Assembly: GCA_025355255.1 (NCBI GenBank)
Contig: JANYAA010000091.1
Span: 1-9,116 of the forward strand
DNA: 9,116 bases
Origin: Chloroflexota bacterium
GTDB taxonomy: Bacteria > Chloroflexota > Limnocylindria > Limnocylindrales > CSP1-4
Direction of reading: 5' to 3'
Shown: positions 1 through 6,434 of the stretch, piece after piece
How positions within the stretch are numbered: position 1 is the stretch's first letter
How the letters are laid out: each line of letters starts with the position of its first letter
Notes under the pieces: generated by a model
Told to the model about the DNA's origin: nothing
The model's database searches: none
The model's input: only the letters and a program-made list of their open reading frames with translations
Position numbers and translations under genes: made by a program

Positions 1-2
1 CG

Positions 3-71
3 ATCGTCGCCCTGGTCTTCCTGGGCAGCCAGGTCTCCGGGATCCTGCACAACGTTGGCTCTTCGATCTAG
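3..71 (+). CDS. Flp-type pilin, C-terminal fragment (5' end outside window)
   Basis: The frame opening at the window edge reads IVALVFLGSQVSGILHNVGS followed by two more residues and a TAG stop. This is a hydrophobic stretch followed by a short polar Ser/Asn/Gly-rich end, which is the typical C-terminal half of a Flp/Fap pilin (usually 50-70 residues in total). Flp pilins are processed by a TadV-type peptidase and polymerise into the thin pilus driven by CpaF, TadB and TadC, all encoded just downstream. Only 22 residues are visible, so the call rests on the hydrophobic pattern and the context. A strong hairpin terminator follows within 25 bases, so this is the last gene of its transcript. It could instead be another small membrane protein. 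Confidence 0.62.
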   Translation: MVALVFLGSQVSGILHNVGSSI

Positions 72-94
72 CCACCGACGCTGATCTGCAAGCG

Positions 95-125
95 AGAACC
101 GGCCGCCAGCTTGGCGGCCGGTTCT
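95..125 (+). terminator. Rho-independent-like terminator after the pilin gene
   Basis: A perfect inverted repeat has its left arm at 95-107 (AGAACCGGCCGCC) and its right arm at 113-125 (GGCGGCCGGTTCT), with a 5-base AGCTT loop. This gives a 13-bp, mostly G+C stem. It is followed by TCGTTGT, a short and imperfect T-rich stretch. The position 24 bases after the pilin stop supports intrinsic termination, or at least 3' end protection of an abundant pilin mRNA. Confidence 0.8.
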
Positions 126-397
126 TCGTTGTCCGCGACCCGCTGAGGCGCGGGCCACCCGGCCCCGGGTCATGGGTAGGGGGCAGACGGTGCGCTGATC
201 ACGCAACTGGTGGCTCGTGCGGCCTTGCAGACCTCCTTGCAGGACGCTCCGTCTCTCCCCAAATCCTCCTACTGGTCCTAGCCCTAATGGTGGGTCGCAT
301 CGTCAGAACGCGATGCTAAAGTGGTGCCACCTGTCACACCGGGCCAACTAGTAGTCGACAGCCTCACCGCCGTCACTTAAGGGTCAAACCGAGCCAC
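126..397. other. Non-coding region between the pilin terminator and cpaE
   Basis: I see no convincing gene here; counting the terminator, 326 bases lie between the pilin stop and the next start. Visible structure includes a direct repeat CCTTGCAG at 223-230 and 235-242, 12 bases apart. There is also a 6-bp inverted repeat GCATCG/CGATGC at 297-302 and 311-316, and a -10-like element right after it. The base composition is less G+C-rich from about 255 to 400 than in the coding DNA, as expected of a promoter and leader. I could not match it to a riboswitch consensus by eye. It most likely holds the promoter and 5' leader of the tad motor operon. Confidence 0.6.
314..322 (+). promoter_or_regulatory. 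Candidate extended -10 promoter element for the tad motor operon
   Basis: TGC followed by TAAAGT resembles an extended -10 (TGn plus 4 of 6 matches to TATAAT). The -35 position 17 bases upstream (294-299, GTCGCA) matches TTGACA poorly, at 3 of 6. If it is used, the transcript would have a leader of about 70 bases before the cpaE start at 398. This is a weak call made by eye. Confidence 0.25.
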
Positions 398-1657
398 ATG
401 TCAGATCAAATCCGAGTCCTGATCGTCGATGACATCGCGGAGACGCGGGAGCACCTCGCGAAGCTGCTCAGCTTCGAGCCGGACATGTCCGTCGCCGGCA
501 CCGCTGCCTCGGGTCGCGAGGCGGTGGACATGACGAAGAAGCTGCGGCCCGATGTCGTGCTCATGGACATCAACATGCCCGACATGGACGGGATCATGGC
601 CGCCGAGCACTTGGCCGCCGAGGTGCCGTCGGCCGCCGTCGTGATGATGTCCGTGCAGGGGGAGGCAGACTACCTCCGCCGCTCGATGCTGGCGGGCGCA
701 CGCGAGTTCCTCGTCAAGCCCTTCTCCTCGGATGAGCTCACATCGTCCATCCGCCAGGTCTTCGCCCGGGAGCGCGAGAAGCAGGCGCGGATGCCCATAG
801 CGCCAATCCCTGGTCCCGCCCTCGCCAGCCCGCCGCGAACGGAAGACCGCGTGCAGGCCGAGCCCGGGCGCATCGTCGCGGTCTTTGGTCCCAAAGGCGG
901 CATTGGCCGCACCACGCTTGCCGTGAACACGGCTGTTGCCGCCGCCAGCGAGCTGGGCATGCGCACGTGCCTCGTGGACGCGTCGTTCCAGTTTGGCGAT
1001 GTGGGCGTGCTGCTCAACCTCAACCCGAAGAACAAGTCCATCGCGGACATCCTCCCGGAGCTTGAGAACGGCGACGTTGAAACGCTGGACAGCTTCGTGA
1101 TCAACCACTCTTCGGGCGTGCGCGTGCTGCTTGCGCCGCCGTCCCCAGAGGTGGCCGAGCTGATCACTGCTCCCGCGGTCAAGCACATGCTTGAGGCGCT
1201 GCGGGCAACGCACGACCTCGTGATCGTCGACTGCACGCCCTCGTTCAACGATGTTGGGCTCGCAATCCTGGACATGGCGGATACGCTGCTCACGATGTTG
1301 ACCCTTGAGATCACGTCCATCAAGAATGTCCGGATCTTCCTCGGCCTCGCCGACCAGCTTGGCTATGGCCCTGAGAAGATCCGCCTGGTGCTGAACCGCG
1401 CGGATTCGTCGCTTGGCATCCGCGTGGCGGACGTTGAACATTCGATCGGGCGCCGTGTGGACCACACCATCGTCTCCGATGGCCGGAGCGTCGTGTACGC
1501 CCTCAACCGGGGCGTCCCGTTCTTCCTCTCGAACCGAGAGGCGCAGGTGTCGCAAGATGTCCTGCGGCTCGCCCAGGCAGTGGTCGGTCCCCAGACGGCC
1601 GATGGAGACGGTGCCAAGAAGGCGGCCGTCAAGAAGTCACTATTCGGACGCCGATGA
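398..1657 (+). CDS. cpaE: CpaE/TadZ-like protein: receiver domain fused to MinD/ParA-type ATPase
   Basis: This 419-residue protein probably localises or switches the Tad pilus machine at the inner membrane. Residues 5-123 form a response-regulator receiver: acidic pair D11-D12, phospho-acceptor D57 in LMDINMPDMDG, S85 and K107 in LVKPF are all present, so it looks phosphorylatable. A Pro/Ala-rich linker (131-155) leads to a MinD/ParA-type ATPase domain from about 158. Its deviant Walker A is KGGIGRTT (166-173), where the signature lysine K166 is kept but the usual P-loop lysine is R171. VDASFQFGDVGVLLN (193-207) is typical of CpaE proteins, and LVIVDCTP (274-281) is the Walker B. The C-terminus is basic (KKAAVKKSLFGRR). 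It heads the motor operon, with cpaF starting 48 bases later. The start has no clear Shine-Dalgarno (AAGGG lies 14 bases upstream, too far), but the receiver begins right after it. Family assignment is secure; the phosphorylation role is inferred. Confidence 0.9.
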   Translation: MSDQIRVLIVDDIAETREHLAKLLSFEPDMSVAGTAASGREAVDMTKKLRPDVVLMDINMPDMDGIMAAEHLAAEVPSAAVVMMSVQGEADYLRRSMLAGAREFLVKPFSSDELTSSIRQVFAREREKQARMPIAPIPGPALASPPRTEDRVQAEPGRIVAVFGPKGGIGRTTLAVNTAVAAASELGMRTCLVDASFQFGDVGVLLNLNPKNKSIADILPELENGDVETLDSFVINHSSGVRVLLAPPSPEVAELITAPAVKHMLEALRATHDLVIVDCTPSFNDVGLAILDMADTLLTMLTLEITSIKNVRIFLGLADQLGYGPEKIRLVLNRADSSLGIRVADVEHSIGRRVDHTIVSDGRSVVYALNRGVPFFLSNREAQVSQDVLRLAQAVVGPQTADGDGAKKAAVKKSLFGRR

Positions 1658-1692
1658 ACGGACGCCGGCTACACCGGACCTCCGTGGTCCTA

Positions 1693-1698
1693 GGGGAG
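1693..1698 (+). promoter_or_regulatory. Ribosome binding site of cpaF
   Basis: GGGGAG lies 7 bases before the ATG at 1706. This fixes the start and gives cpaF its own strong initiation signal, although it sits only 48 bases after cpaE. Confidence 0.8.
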
Positions 1699-1705
1699 TA
1701 ACGCC

Positions 1706-3118
1706 ATGTCGCTGCTGAAGCGCATCGAGAGCGCGCATCCGGGCGCCGCAACCGGCTCGGATTCAGCCGTCGTCTCAACGCCTGCGGGCGGTCGGCCGAC
1801 TGGAACGCCGCCGACGCCCATCTCGGGCGGCGGCAGGCTGGTGCCCCAGGGCCCGTCGCGGGAGTCGTTCCGGGACGTCAAGTTCCGAGTCCAGAATCGC
1901 GTCATCCAGGACCTCGATCCCAAACTGGACCTCAACAATCAGATTGAGGTGCGGCGACAGATCGAGGACGTCTTTGGCCGCGTCATCGACGACGAAGCAC
2001 TTGCGCTGACCCGCGCCGAGCGCGTCCGGATGCTCGAGCAGATCACCGACGAGATCATCGGCTTGGGCCCGCTTGAGCCGCTGCTGCGTGACGAGACGAT
2101 CTCGGAGGTGATGGTCAACGGCCCCCGCCAGGTCTACGTCGAGCGAAAGGGCCGCCTGGAGCTGACGAACGTGGTCTTCCAGAACGACGAGCACGTGATG
2201 CGGATCATCGACCGCATCATCGCCCCCATCGGCCGACGCGTGGACGAGTCCTCCCCGATGGTGGATGCGCGCCTCGCTGATGGCTCCCGCGTGAACGCCA
2301 TCATCCCGCCGCTCTCGCTGGTGGGACCGGTGCTCACAATCAGGAAGTTCTCGGCCCAGCCCTTCACCGTTGACGACCTGGTCCGGTTTGGCACGGCCAC
2401 GGCGGACATGTTCGAGTTCCTCAAGGCGGCCGTTGAGGCGCGACTCAACATCTTCGTGTCAGGCGGTACCGGCTCCGGCAAGACCACCACGCTCAACGTG
2501 CTCTCGTCGTTCATTCCGTCAGACGAGCGGATTGTCACCATCGAGGACGCGGCCGAGCTCCAGCTCCGCCAGGAGCACGTGGTTACGCTCGAGTCGCGCC
2601 CGTCCAACATCGAGGGCAAGGGCGCGGTCCCCATCCGCGAGCTCGTGAAGAACTCGCTGCGCATGCGGCCCGACCGCATCATCGTCGGCGAGTGCCGGTC
2701 CGGCGAGGCGCTCGACATGCTCCAGGCCATGAACACGGGCCACGACGGCTCTATGTCGACAGGCCACGCCAACAGCCCGCGCGACATGCTTGCCCGTCTG
2801 GAGACGATGGTCCTCATGGCCGGCGTGGATCTGCCGGTCCGGGCCATCCGCGAGCAGATCGCCTCCGCCGTCGACATCGTCGTCCAGCAGGCGCGCCTCA
2901 AGGACGGATCCCGCCGGATCACCAACATCACCGAGGTGCAGGGCATGGAGGGCGACATCATCGTCCTCCAAGACGTCTTCGTCTTCGAGCAGACGGGCGT
3001 CGTGGACGGGAAGATCCTGGGCCGCCTCAAGCCCACAGGCATCCGGCCCAAGTTTGTTGAGAAGTTCGAGGTCCAGGGCATCCACCTGCCGCCTGGCCTC
3101 TTCGGGTTCGGCTACTAG
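1706..3118 (+). CDS. cpaF: Tad pilus assembly ATPase CpaF (TadA)
   Basis: This is a type II/IV secretion-superfamily hexameric ATPase of 470 residues that powers Flp pilus assembly on the cytoplasmic face. Residues 1-55 are a Gly/Pro/Ser-rich, probably disordered leader. Residues 60-235 form the N-terminal CpaF domain, including LGPLEPLLRDETISEVMVNG (120-139), a family hallmark. The catalytic core has Walker A GGTGSGKTT (253-261), the Asp box VTIEDAAEL (277-285), Walker B RMRPDRIIVGECR (319-331) with E329, and the His box region TGHDGSMSTGHAN (344-356). All the motor motifs are intact. The Walker B end reads GECR where GEVR is commoner, and the His box end reads TGHAN where TLHAN is commoner; both look like lineage variation. 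tadB follows 17 bases later, so the two are surely co-transcribed. Confidence in the family is very high. Confidence 0.96.
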   Translation: MSLLKRIESAHPGAATGSDSAVVSTPAGGRPTGTPPTPISGGGRLVPQGPSRESFRDVKFRVQNRVIQDLDPKLDLNNQIEVRRQIEDVFGRVIDDEALALTRAERVRMLEQITDEIIGLGPLEPLLRDETISEVMVNGPRQVYVERKGRLELTNVVFQNDEHVMRIIDRIIAPIGRRVDESSPMVDARLADGSRVNAIIPPLSLVGPVLTIRKFSAQPFTVDDLVRFGTATADMFEFLKAAVEARLNIFVSGGTGSGKTTTLNVLSSFIPSDERIVTIEDAAELQLRQEHVVTLESRPSNIEGKGAVPIRELVKNSLRMRPDRIIVGECRSGEALDMLQAMNTGHDGSMSTGHANSPRDMLARLETMVLMAGVDLPVRAIREQIASAVDIVVQQARLKDGSRRITNITEVQGMEGDIIVLQDVFVFEQTGVVDGKILGRLKPTGIRPKFVEKFEVQGIHLPPGLFGFGY

Positions 3119-3123
3119 GCGTC

Positions 3124-3130
3124 GGGAGGG
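3124..3130 (+). promoter_or_regulatory. Ribosome binding site supporting the GTG start of tadB
   Basis: GGGAGGG lies 5 bases before GTG at 3136. It supports a GTG rather than an ATG start for tadB. Confidence 0.8.
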
Positions 3131-3135
3131 ATCAC

Positions 3136-4167
3136 GTGGACGACACGCTGACCGTCGGGATCGCTGCCGTTGCCGGCCTTGCGGTCCTGCTGATCGCCGT
3201 AGGGGTCGCCCGCTCGCGGGCTGGCTCGGACGTCAATGACCGGCTCGCCCGCTATGCGTCGGGCAAACCGGACAGGCCGGACAAGCCGGAAAAGTCCGGA
3301 TCGACGCGCGGCCCGGGTCTCGCCGATGCCCTGCAGTCAAGCGCGGCGCTGATGCAGCTCAACAAGGTGGTCGAGCAGCGCGACTTCGGCGCCAACCTGG
3401 CCCGTGAGCTCGCCCGCGCAGACCTCAAGCTCAAGGTCAGCGAGTACCTGATGATCTGGGTCGGGATCACCCTCGGACTCCCGCTCGGCATGCTCGTTCT
3501 CTCACTCGTCCTGCCGGGTCTGGGCAACCCGATCGTGCTCCTGGCAGGCGTGTTCATCGGCTTCATGCTGCCGCGGTTCTGGCTGGGCCGCCGCAAGAGC
3601 AGCCGGATCGGCGCCTTCAACAAGCAGCTCCCCGACACCATCACGCTGCTCGCCAATGGGCTCCGCGCCGGATCCTCGTTCCTTCAGGCGGTGGAGCTGG
3701 TTGTGCGCGAGGCCCGACCACCCATCTCCACCGAGTTTTCGCGCGTCATCCGCGAGGTCAACCTTGGCTTGGCATTTGACGACGCCTTGGAGAACATGGT
3801 CCGGCGGGTGCGGTCAGATGACCTAGAGCTCATGGCCACGGCAATCGCGATCCAGCACACGGTGGGCGGCAACCTCGCGGAGATCCTCGACTCCATCGCG
3901 TTCACCATTCGCGAGCGCGTCCGGATCAAGGGCGAGATCAACACGCTCACCGCCCAGCAGAAGATGTCTGGCTATGTCGTTGGCTTCCTGCCGATCGGCT
4001 TGGCGGGGTTCCTGTTCATCGCCGAGCCCAAGTTCATGGAGCCGATGTTCGACAGCCGCATTGCGTTCGCCGGGTTGCCGGTCGGCGTGTTCATCCTGGC
4101 CCTTGGCGGGTTCTCGATGTTCATGGGCTTCACCTTCATCCGCAAGATCGTGGACATCGAGGTCTAG
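3136..4167 (+). CDS. tadB: Tad inner-membrane platform protein TadB (type II secretion F domain)
   Basis: TadB and TadC form the inner-membrane platform through which CpaF pushes pilin subunits. This 343-residue protein has an N-terminal membrane segment (about 7-25), a cytoplasmic stretch, a pair of segments (about 103-127 and 130-148), a cytoplasmic T2SSF domain (about 160-275), and two C-terminal segments (about 279-296 and 311-335). QLPDTITLLANGLRAGSSFLQA (from 164) and HTVGGNLAEILDSIA (241-255) are the T2SSF hallmarks. A charged linker at 43-56 is a short imperfect Lys/Pro/Asp repeat (KPDRPDKPEK). The start is GTG with a good ribosome binding site. The stop is 3 bases before tadC, and GAGG at 4159-4162 inside the end of tadB serves tadC, indicating translational coupling. 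The family call is firm; membrane segments are estimated by eye. Confidence 0.94.
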   Translation: MDDTLTVGIAAVAGLAVLLIAVGVARSRAGSDVNDRLARYASGKPDRPDKPEKSGSTRGPGLADALQSSAALMQLNKVVEQRDFGANLARELARADLKLKVSEYLMIWVGITLGLPLGMLVLSLVLPGLGNPIVLLAGVFIGFMLPRFWLGRRKSSRIGAFNKQLPDTITLLANGLRAGSSFLQAVELVVREARPPISTEFSRVIREVNLGLAFDDALENMVRRVRSDDLELMATAIAIQHTVGGNLAEILDSIAFTIRERVRIKGEINTLTAQQKMSGYVVGFLPIGLAGFLFIAEPKFMEPMFDSRIAFAGLPVGVFILALGGFSMFMGFTFIRKIVDIEV

Positions 4168-4170
4168 GCG

Positions 4171-5109
4171 ATGGATTTGCTGCCCCTCCTCGTTGCGTCC
4201 GTCGGGGCTCTCGCGATCGTCCTCATCGCCATCGGGCTCACAAGTCGCGGCGGCATGGACCCAGTCCAGGCACGCCTGTCGCAGCTGGGGTCGATGCAGG
4301 TGCAGAGCCTCGAAGAGCTGGAGCTGCAGACGCCGCTGTTCGAGCGCACCATCCGGCCGGTGATGAGCCGCCTCTCAGGCTTCGTGGCCCGCATGACCAC
4401 GACGTCATTCACAAGCGCAACCGAGAAGCGGCTTGCCCTTGCCGGCAATCCCTCTGACCTGCGGGCAACGGACTGGCTGGGCGTCAAGGCCATCGGCGCG
4501 CTCGTCGGCCTTGGGATCTTCAGCCTGCTGTTCATCGTGCCCGGGATCCTCAAGGTGCCGTTCCCGGTGAACCTGGTCATGATCCCCGTGGGTCTGATGT
4601 TCGGCTACACCGCGCCCGAGTTCTGGCTGGGTGGCCGCGTCAAGAAGCGCCAGAAGGCAATCCTGCTGCAGATCCCAGACGCGCTCGACCTGCTCACCAT
4701 CTCCGTGCGCGCAGGCCTGGGCTTTGACGGGGCCTTGGGCAAGGTCATCGAGAAGATGCGCGGACCCCTCATTGAGGAGTTCCGCCGCGCCCTCGCCGAG
4801 ATCCGCGTGGGCAAGGCGCGCCGAGAGGCGCTCCGCGACATTGTCCCGCGCACCGACGTGCCGGCGCTGTCAAGCTTCATCGGCGCCATCATCCAAGCTG
4901 AGCAGCTGGGCGTGTCCATCAGCAAGGTCCTCCAGGTGCAGTCCGAGCAGCTGCGCATCGAGCGCCGCCAACGGGCCGAGGCGCAGGCGGCACGGGCGCC
5001 AATCAAGATGCTCTTCCCGCTTGTCGGGTGCATCTTCCCGGCGCTGTTCATCGTGATCCTGGGCCCAGCGATCATCCTCATCATGATCAACCTCAACGGT
5101 GTGGTCTAG
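4171..5109 (+). CDS. tadC: Tad inner-membrane platform protein TadC (type II secretion F domain)
   Basis: This 312-residue protein is the partner of TadB in the pilus platform. Membrane segments by eye lie at about 3-24, 104-124, 131-153 and 278-306. The cytoplasmic T2SSF domain spans about 164-275, with IPDALDLLTISVRAGLGFDG (168-187) and the region AIIQAEQLGVSISKVLQVQS (239-258) as hallmarks. The following basic run RIERRQRAEAQAARAPIKM (262-280) just before the last membrane segment is typical of TadC. An interdomain segment (about 28-100) is more variable, also as usual. Its start follows the tadB stop by 3 bases, and the next gene begins 4 bases after its stop. Length and domain order are normal for the family, with nothing truncated. 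Confidence 0.94.
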   Translation: MDLLPLLVASVGALAIVLIAIGLTSRGGMDPVQARLSQLGSMQVQSLEELELQTPLFERTIRPVMSRLSGFVARMTTTSFTSATEKRLALAGNPSDLRATDWLGVKAIGALVGLGIFSLLFIVPGILKVPFPVNLVMIPVGLMFGYTAPEFWLGGRVKKRQKAILLQIPDALDLLTISVRAGLGFDGALGKVIEKMRGPLIEEFRRALAEIRVGKARREALRDIVPRTDVPALSSFIGAIIQAEQLGVSISKVLQVQSEQLRIERRQRAEAQAARAPIKMLFPLVGCIFPALFIVILGPAIILIMINLNGVV

Positions 5110-5113
5110 CGCT

Positions 5114-5503
5114 GTGTCGGACGCCCCTGGACGCGCCCAGGGGCGAGCGCGAAATCTTGACCGCGGCACGGACCTGGCGCTTCGGCTGGAGACGGCATCG
5201 TCGCTGTGGGCGCAGTTCATGGGCCTGATGGGCCGGCGTGTGCTGCCCGAGGACGCCGGTCTTTGGCTGCCTGGCACCAACGGGATCCACATGATGTTCA
5301 TGCGCTTCGCGATTGACGCTGTATTTGTTGGGCGACCTGAGGCGGACGGCACCCGGCGTGTGCGGTCGCTGCACCGGCGGCTACCCGCCTGGGTTGGCCT
5401 CGTGCCGTTGATCATGGGCGCCAACGGCGTCTTGGAGCTGCCCGTAGGCACAATCGACGCGACGGGCACGCAGGTGGGCGACCGGCTCGAGATCACCGGC
5501 TGA
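5114..5503 (+). CDS. DUF192 family protein coupled to tadC
   Basis: This 129-residue protein of unknown biochemical function matches the DUF192 (COG1430) pattern. It has a short basic N-terminus, then TASSLWAQFMGLMGRRVLPE (27-46), corresponding to the family's 'aRGLMgR..L' motif. Next come an aromatic/Met-rich core GIHMMFMRFAIDAVFVG (57-73), VPLIMGANGVLELPVGTID (97-115) and a terminal GDRLEI. Many relatives carry a signal peptide; none is visible here, so a cytoplasmic location is likely. I chose GTG at 5114, 4 bases after the tadC stop. A GTG at 5099 in the same frame would overlap tadC by 11 bases and add five residues without homology. Neither has a clear Shine-Dalgarno, so initiation probably depends on tadC translation. 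The tight linkage suggests co-expression with the pilus motor, but any role in it is inference. Confidence 0.85.
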   Translation: MSDAPGRAQGRARNLDRGTDLALRLETASSLWAQFMGLMGRRVLPEDAGLWLPGTNGIHMMFMRFAIDAVFVGRPEADGTRRVRSLHRRLPAWVGLVPLIMGANGVLELPVGTIDATGTQVGDRLEITG

Positions 5504-5554
5504 CGCGCCAGCCGAGTTAAGCGGCAGCAAAGCGCCGCCGGTCATGCTGCGCCC

Positions 5555-6229
5555 ATGGATGCCCTGCGCCGGTCCAGCACGCGTCTGCTTGACCTCGCCC
5601 TGCCCGCTGCGTGTGCCGGCTGCGGCATCGAGGGTCCGCCGCTGTGCGCCGTGTGCAGACCCGCGGTGGACGTGCGCCTGGGGCTCCCGCCGGGCACGCC
5701 GCTGGGGCTGAGCGCGGGGCCACCCGATCCGCTGGTGCAGCTTGAGTGGTGTGCGCCGTTTGCGGGCGTCGTCCGCCTGGCCCTCCACGCGCTGAAGTAC
5801 TCGGGCGAGCAGCGCTTGGCCGCACCGCTGGGCGCCGCGCTGGCGGCTCGCTGGCGCCGTGCTGGCGCGCTGGGTGACCTGCTTGTGCCCGTCCCCGTCC
5901 ATGCGGCTCGCCGGCGGGAGCGGGGGTATGACCAGGCGGAGCTGCTGGCTCGGGCCGCCGCCCGGGAGCTGGGTCTGCCGATGGCACCGGCGCTTGAGCG
6001 AACCCGCGCCACAACTCCGCAATACCGGCTGGACCGCCGCCACCGGGCGGTGAACGTCGCGGATGCCTTCGCGGTGTCCGCGCGGCATGCTGCAACGATT
6101 GCAGGGCGCTCGGTGGTCCTCGTGGACGACGTTGTCACCACCGGGGCAACGCTGGCGGCCTCCGCCTCGGCGCTGCTGGCCGCCGGGGCGGTGGCCGTTG
6201 CTGCGGTCACCGTCGCCAGAGAGCGATGA
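5555..6229 (+). CDS. comF: ComF family protein (phosphoribosyltransferase-like, with zinc ribbon)
   Basis: ComF proteins (ComFC/GntX type) are needed for uptake or processing of transforming DNA in several bacteria; their exact reaction is unsettled. This 224-residue protein has the expected parts. A Cys4 zinc-binding motif is formed by CAGC (20-23) and CAVC (31-34). The central signature RRRERGYDQAELLARAAA (119-136) follows LVPVPVHAA. The C-terminal PRPP-binding loop is VVLVDDVVTTGATL (187-200), with D191-D192 and the TTGAT turn. The length is normal. No ribosome binding site is visible before ATG 5555, and no in-frame start was found upstream. The 51-base gap after the DUF192 gene holds only a weak GCGGC/GCCGC hairpin (5521-5538). 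It may be read from the tad transcript, where a DNA-uptake role would fit a pilus, but that is inference. Confidence 0.92.
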   Translation: MDALRRSSTRLLDLALPAACAGCGIEGPPLCAVCRPAVDVRLGLPPGTPLGLSAGPPDPLVQLEWCAPFAGVVRLALHALKYSGEQRLAAPLGAALAARWRRAGALGDLLVPVPVHAARRRERGYDQAELLARAAARELGLPMAPALERTRATTPQYRLDRRHRAVNVADAFAVSARHAATIAGRSVVLVDDVVTTGATLAASASALLAAGAVAVAAVTVARER

Positions 6230-6352
6230 GCTGTGCGCCCACCGCGAGGGCGGGCATGTCCCAGCCGGGCAGGGCCGTCCGGCCGCCGTACCGGCCGCAC
6301 AGCGTGGTGCGCGCGGGACCAGCGGCCCTACGGTCTGATCCCCGTCCGTGGC

Positions 6353-6358
6353 TATACT
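6353..6358 (+). promoter_or_regulatory. -10 element TATACT, candidate hpf promoter
   Basis: TATACT (5 of 6 to TATAAT) stands out in a G+C-rich spacer, preceded by CCGTGGC. No good TTGACA-like -35 lies 16-18 bases upstream (around 6329-6335, TACGGTC). It may need an activator or a different sigma factor. It would give a leader of about 70 bases before the GTG at 6435. Confidence 0.45.
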
Positions 6359-6422
6359 CGAGGTCCGGACAACTCGATCTCGCGAGCTCGTCCGCCCCGC
6401 AGCCAGGCGCAGCACACGCGCC

Positions 6423-6428
6423 GGGAGG
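6423..6428 (+). promoter_or_regulatory. Ribosome binding site deciding the hpf start
   Basis: GGGAGG lies 6 bases before GTG 6435. It selects this codon over the ATG at 6348 in the same frame, whose product would carry 29 extra residues with no counterpart in the family. Confidence 0.85.
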
Positions 6429-6434
6429 TTCGCC

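Larger units (their letters stand above)
6230..6434. other. Spacer between comF and hpf with hairpin and promoter
   Basis: This 205-base spacer has no gene I can support. A G+C inverted repeat CGGCCG (6280-6285 and 6292-6297) with a 6-base loop lies about 50 bases after the comF stop. It lacks a T tract, so it is at best a weak terminator. The second half carries the hpf promoter candidate and a leader of about 70 bases. An open frame continuing hpf upstream to 6348 crosses this leader but adds residues with no family match. Confidence 0.5.

Noticed and set aside
286..397. Cyclic-di-GMP (GEMM) or other known riboswitch in the cpaE leader
   Set aside because: I looked for the conserved GEMM, TPP, SAM and cobalamin core strings and found none in the right order; only a 6-bp hairpin is present.
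401..1555. Long minus-strand open frame (384 residues) opposite cpaE
   Set aside because: His/Arg/Gly-rich translation with no recognisable domain, directly antisense to a well-supported receiver-ATPase gene; a by-product of G+C-rich codon use.
6280..6297. CGGCCG/CGGCCG hairpin as a comF terminator
   Set aside because: Only a 6-bp stem, each arm itself palindromic, and no T tract; kept only as a note in the spacer description.
6348..6434. Upstream ATG extending hpf by 29 residues
   Set aside because: The extra residues have no counterpart in HPF proteins, the ATG overlaps the candidate promoter, and GTG 6435 has an excellent ribosome binding site.
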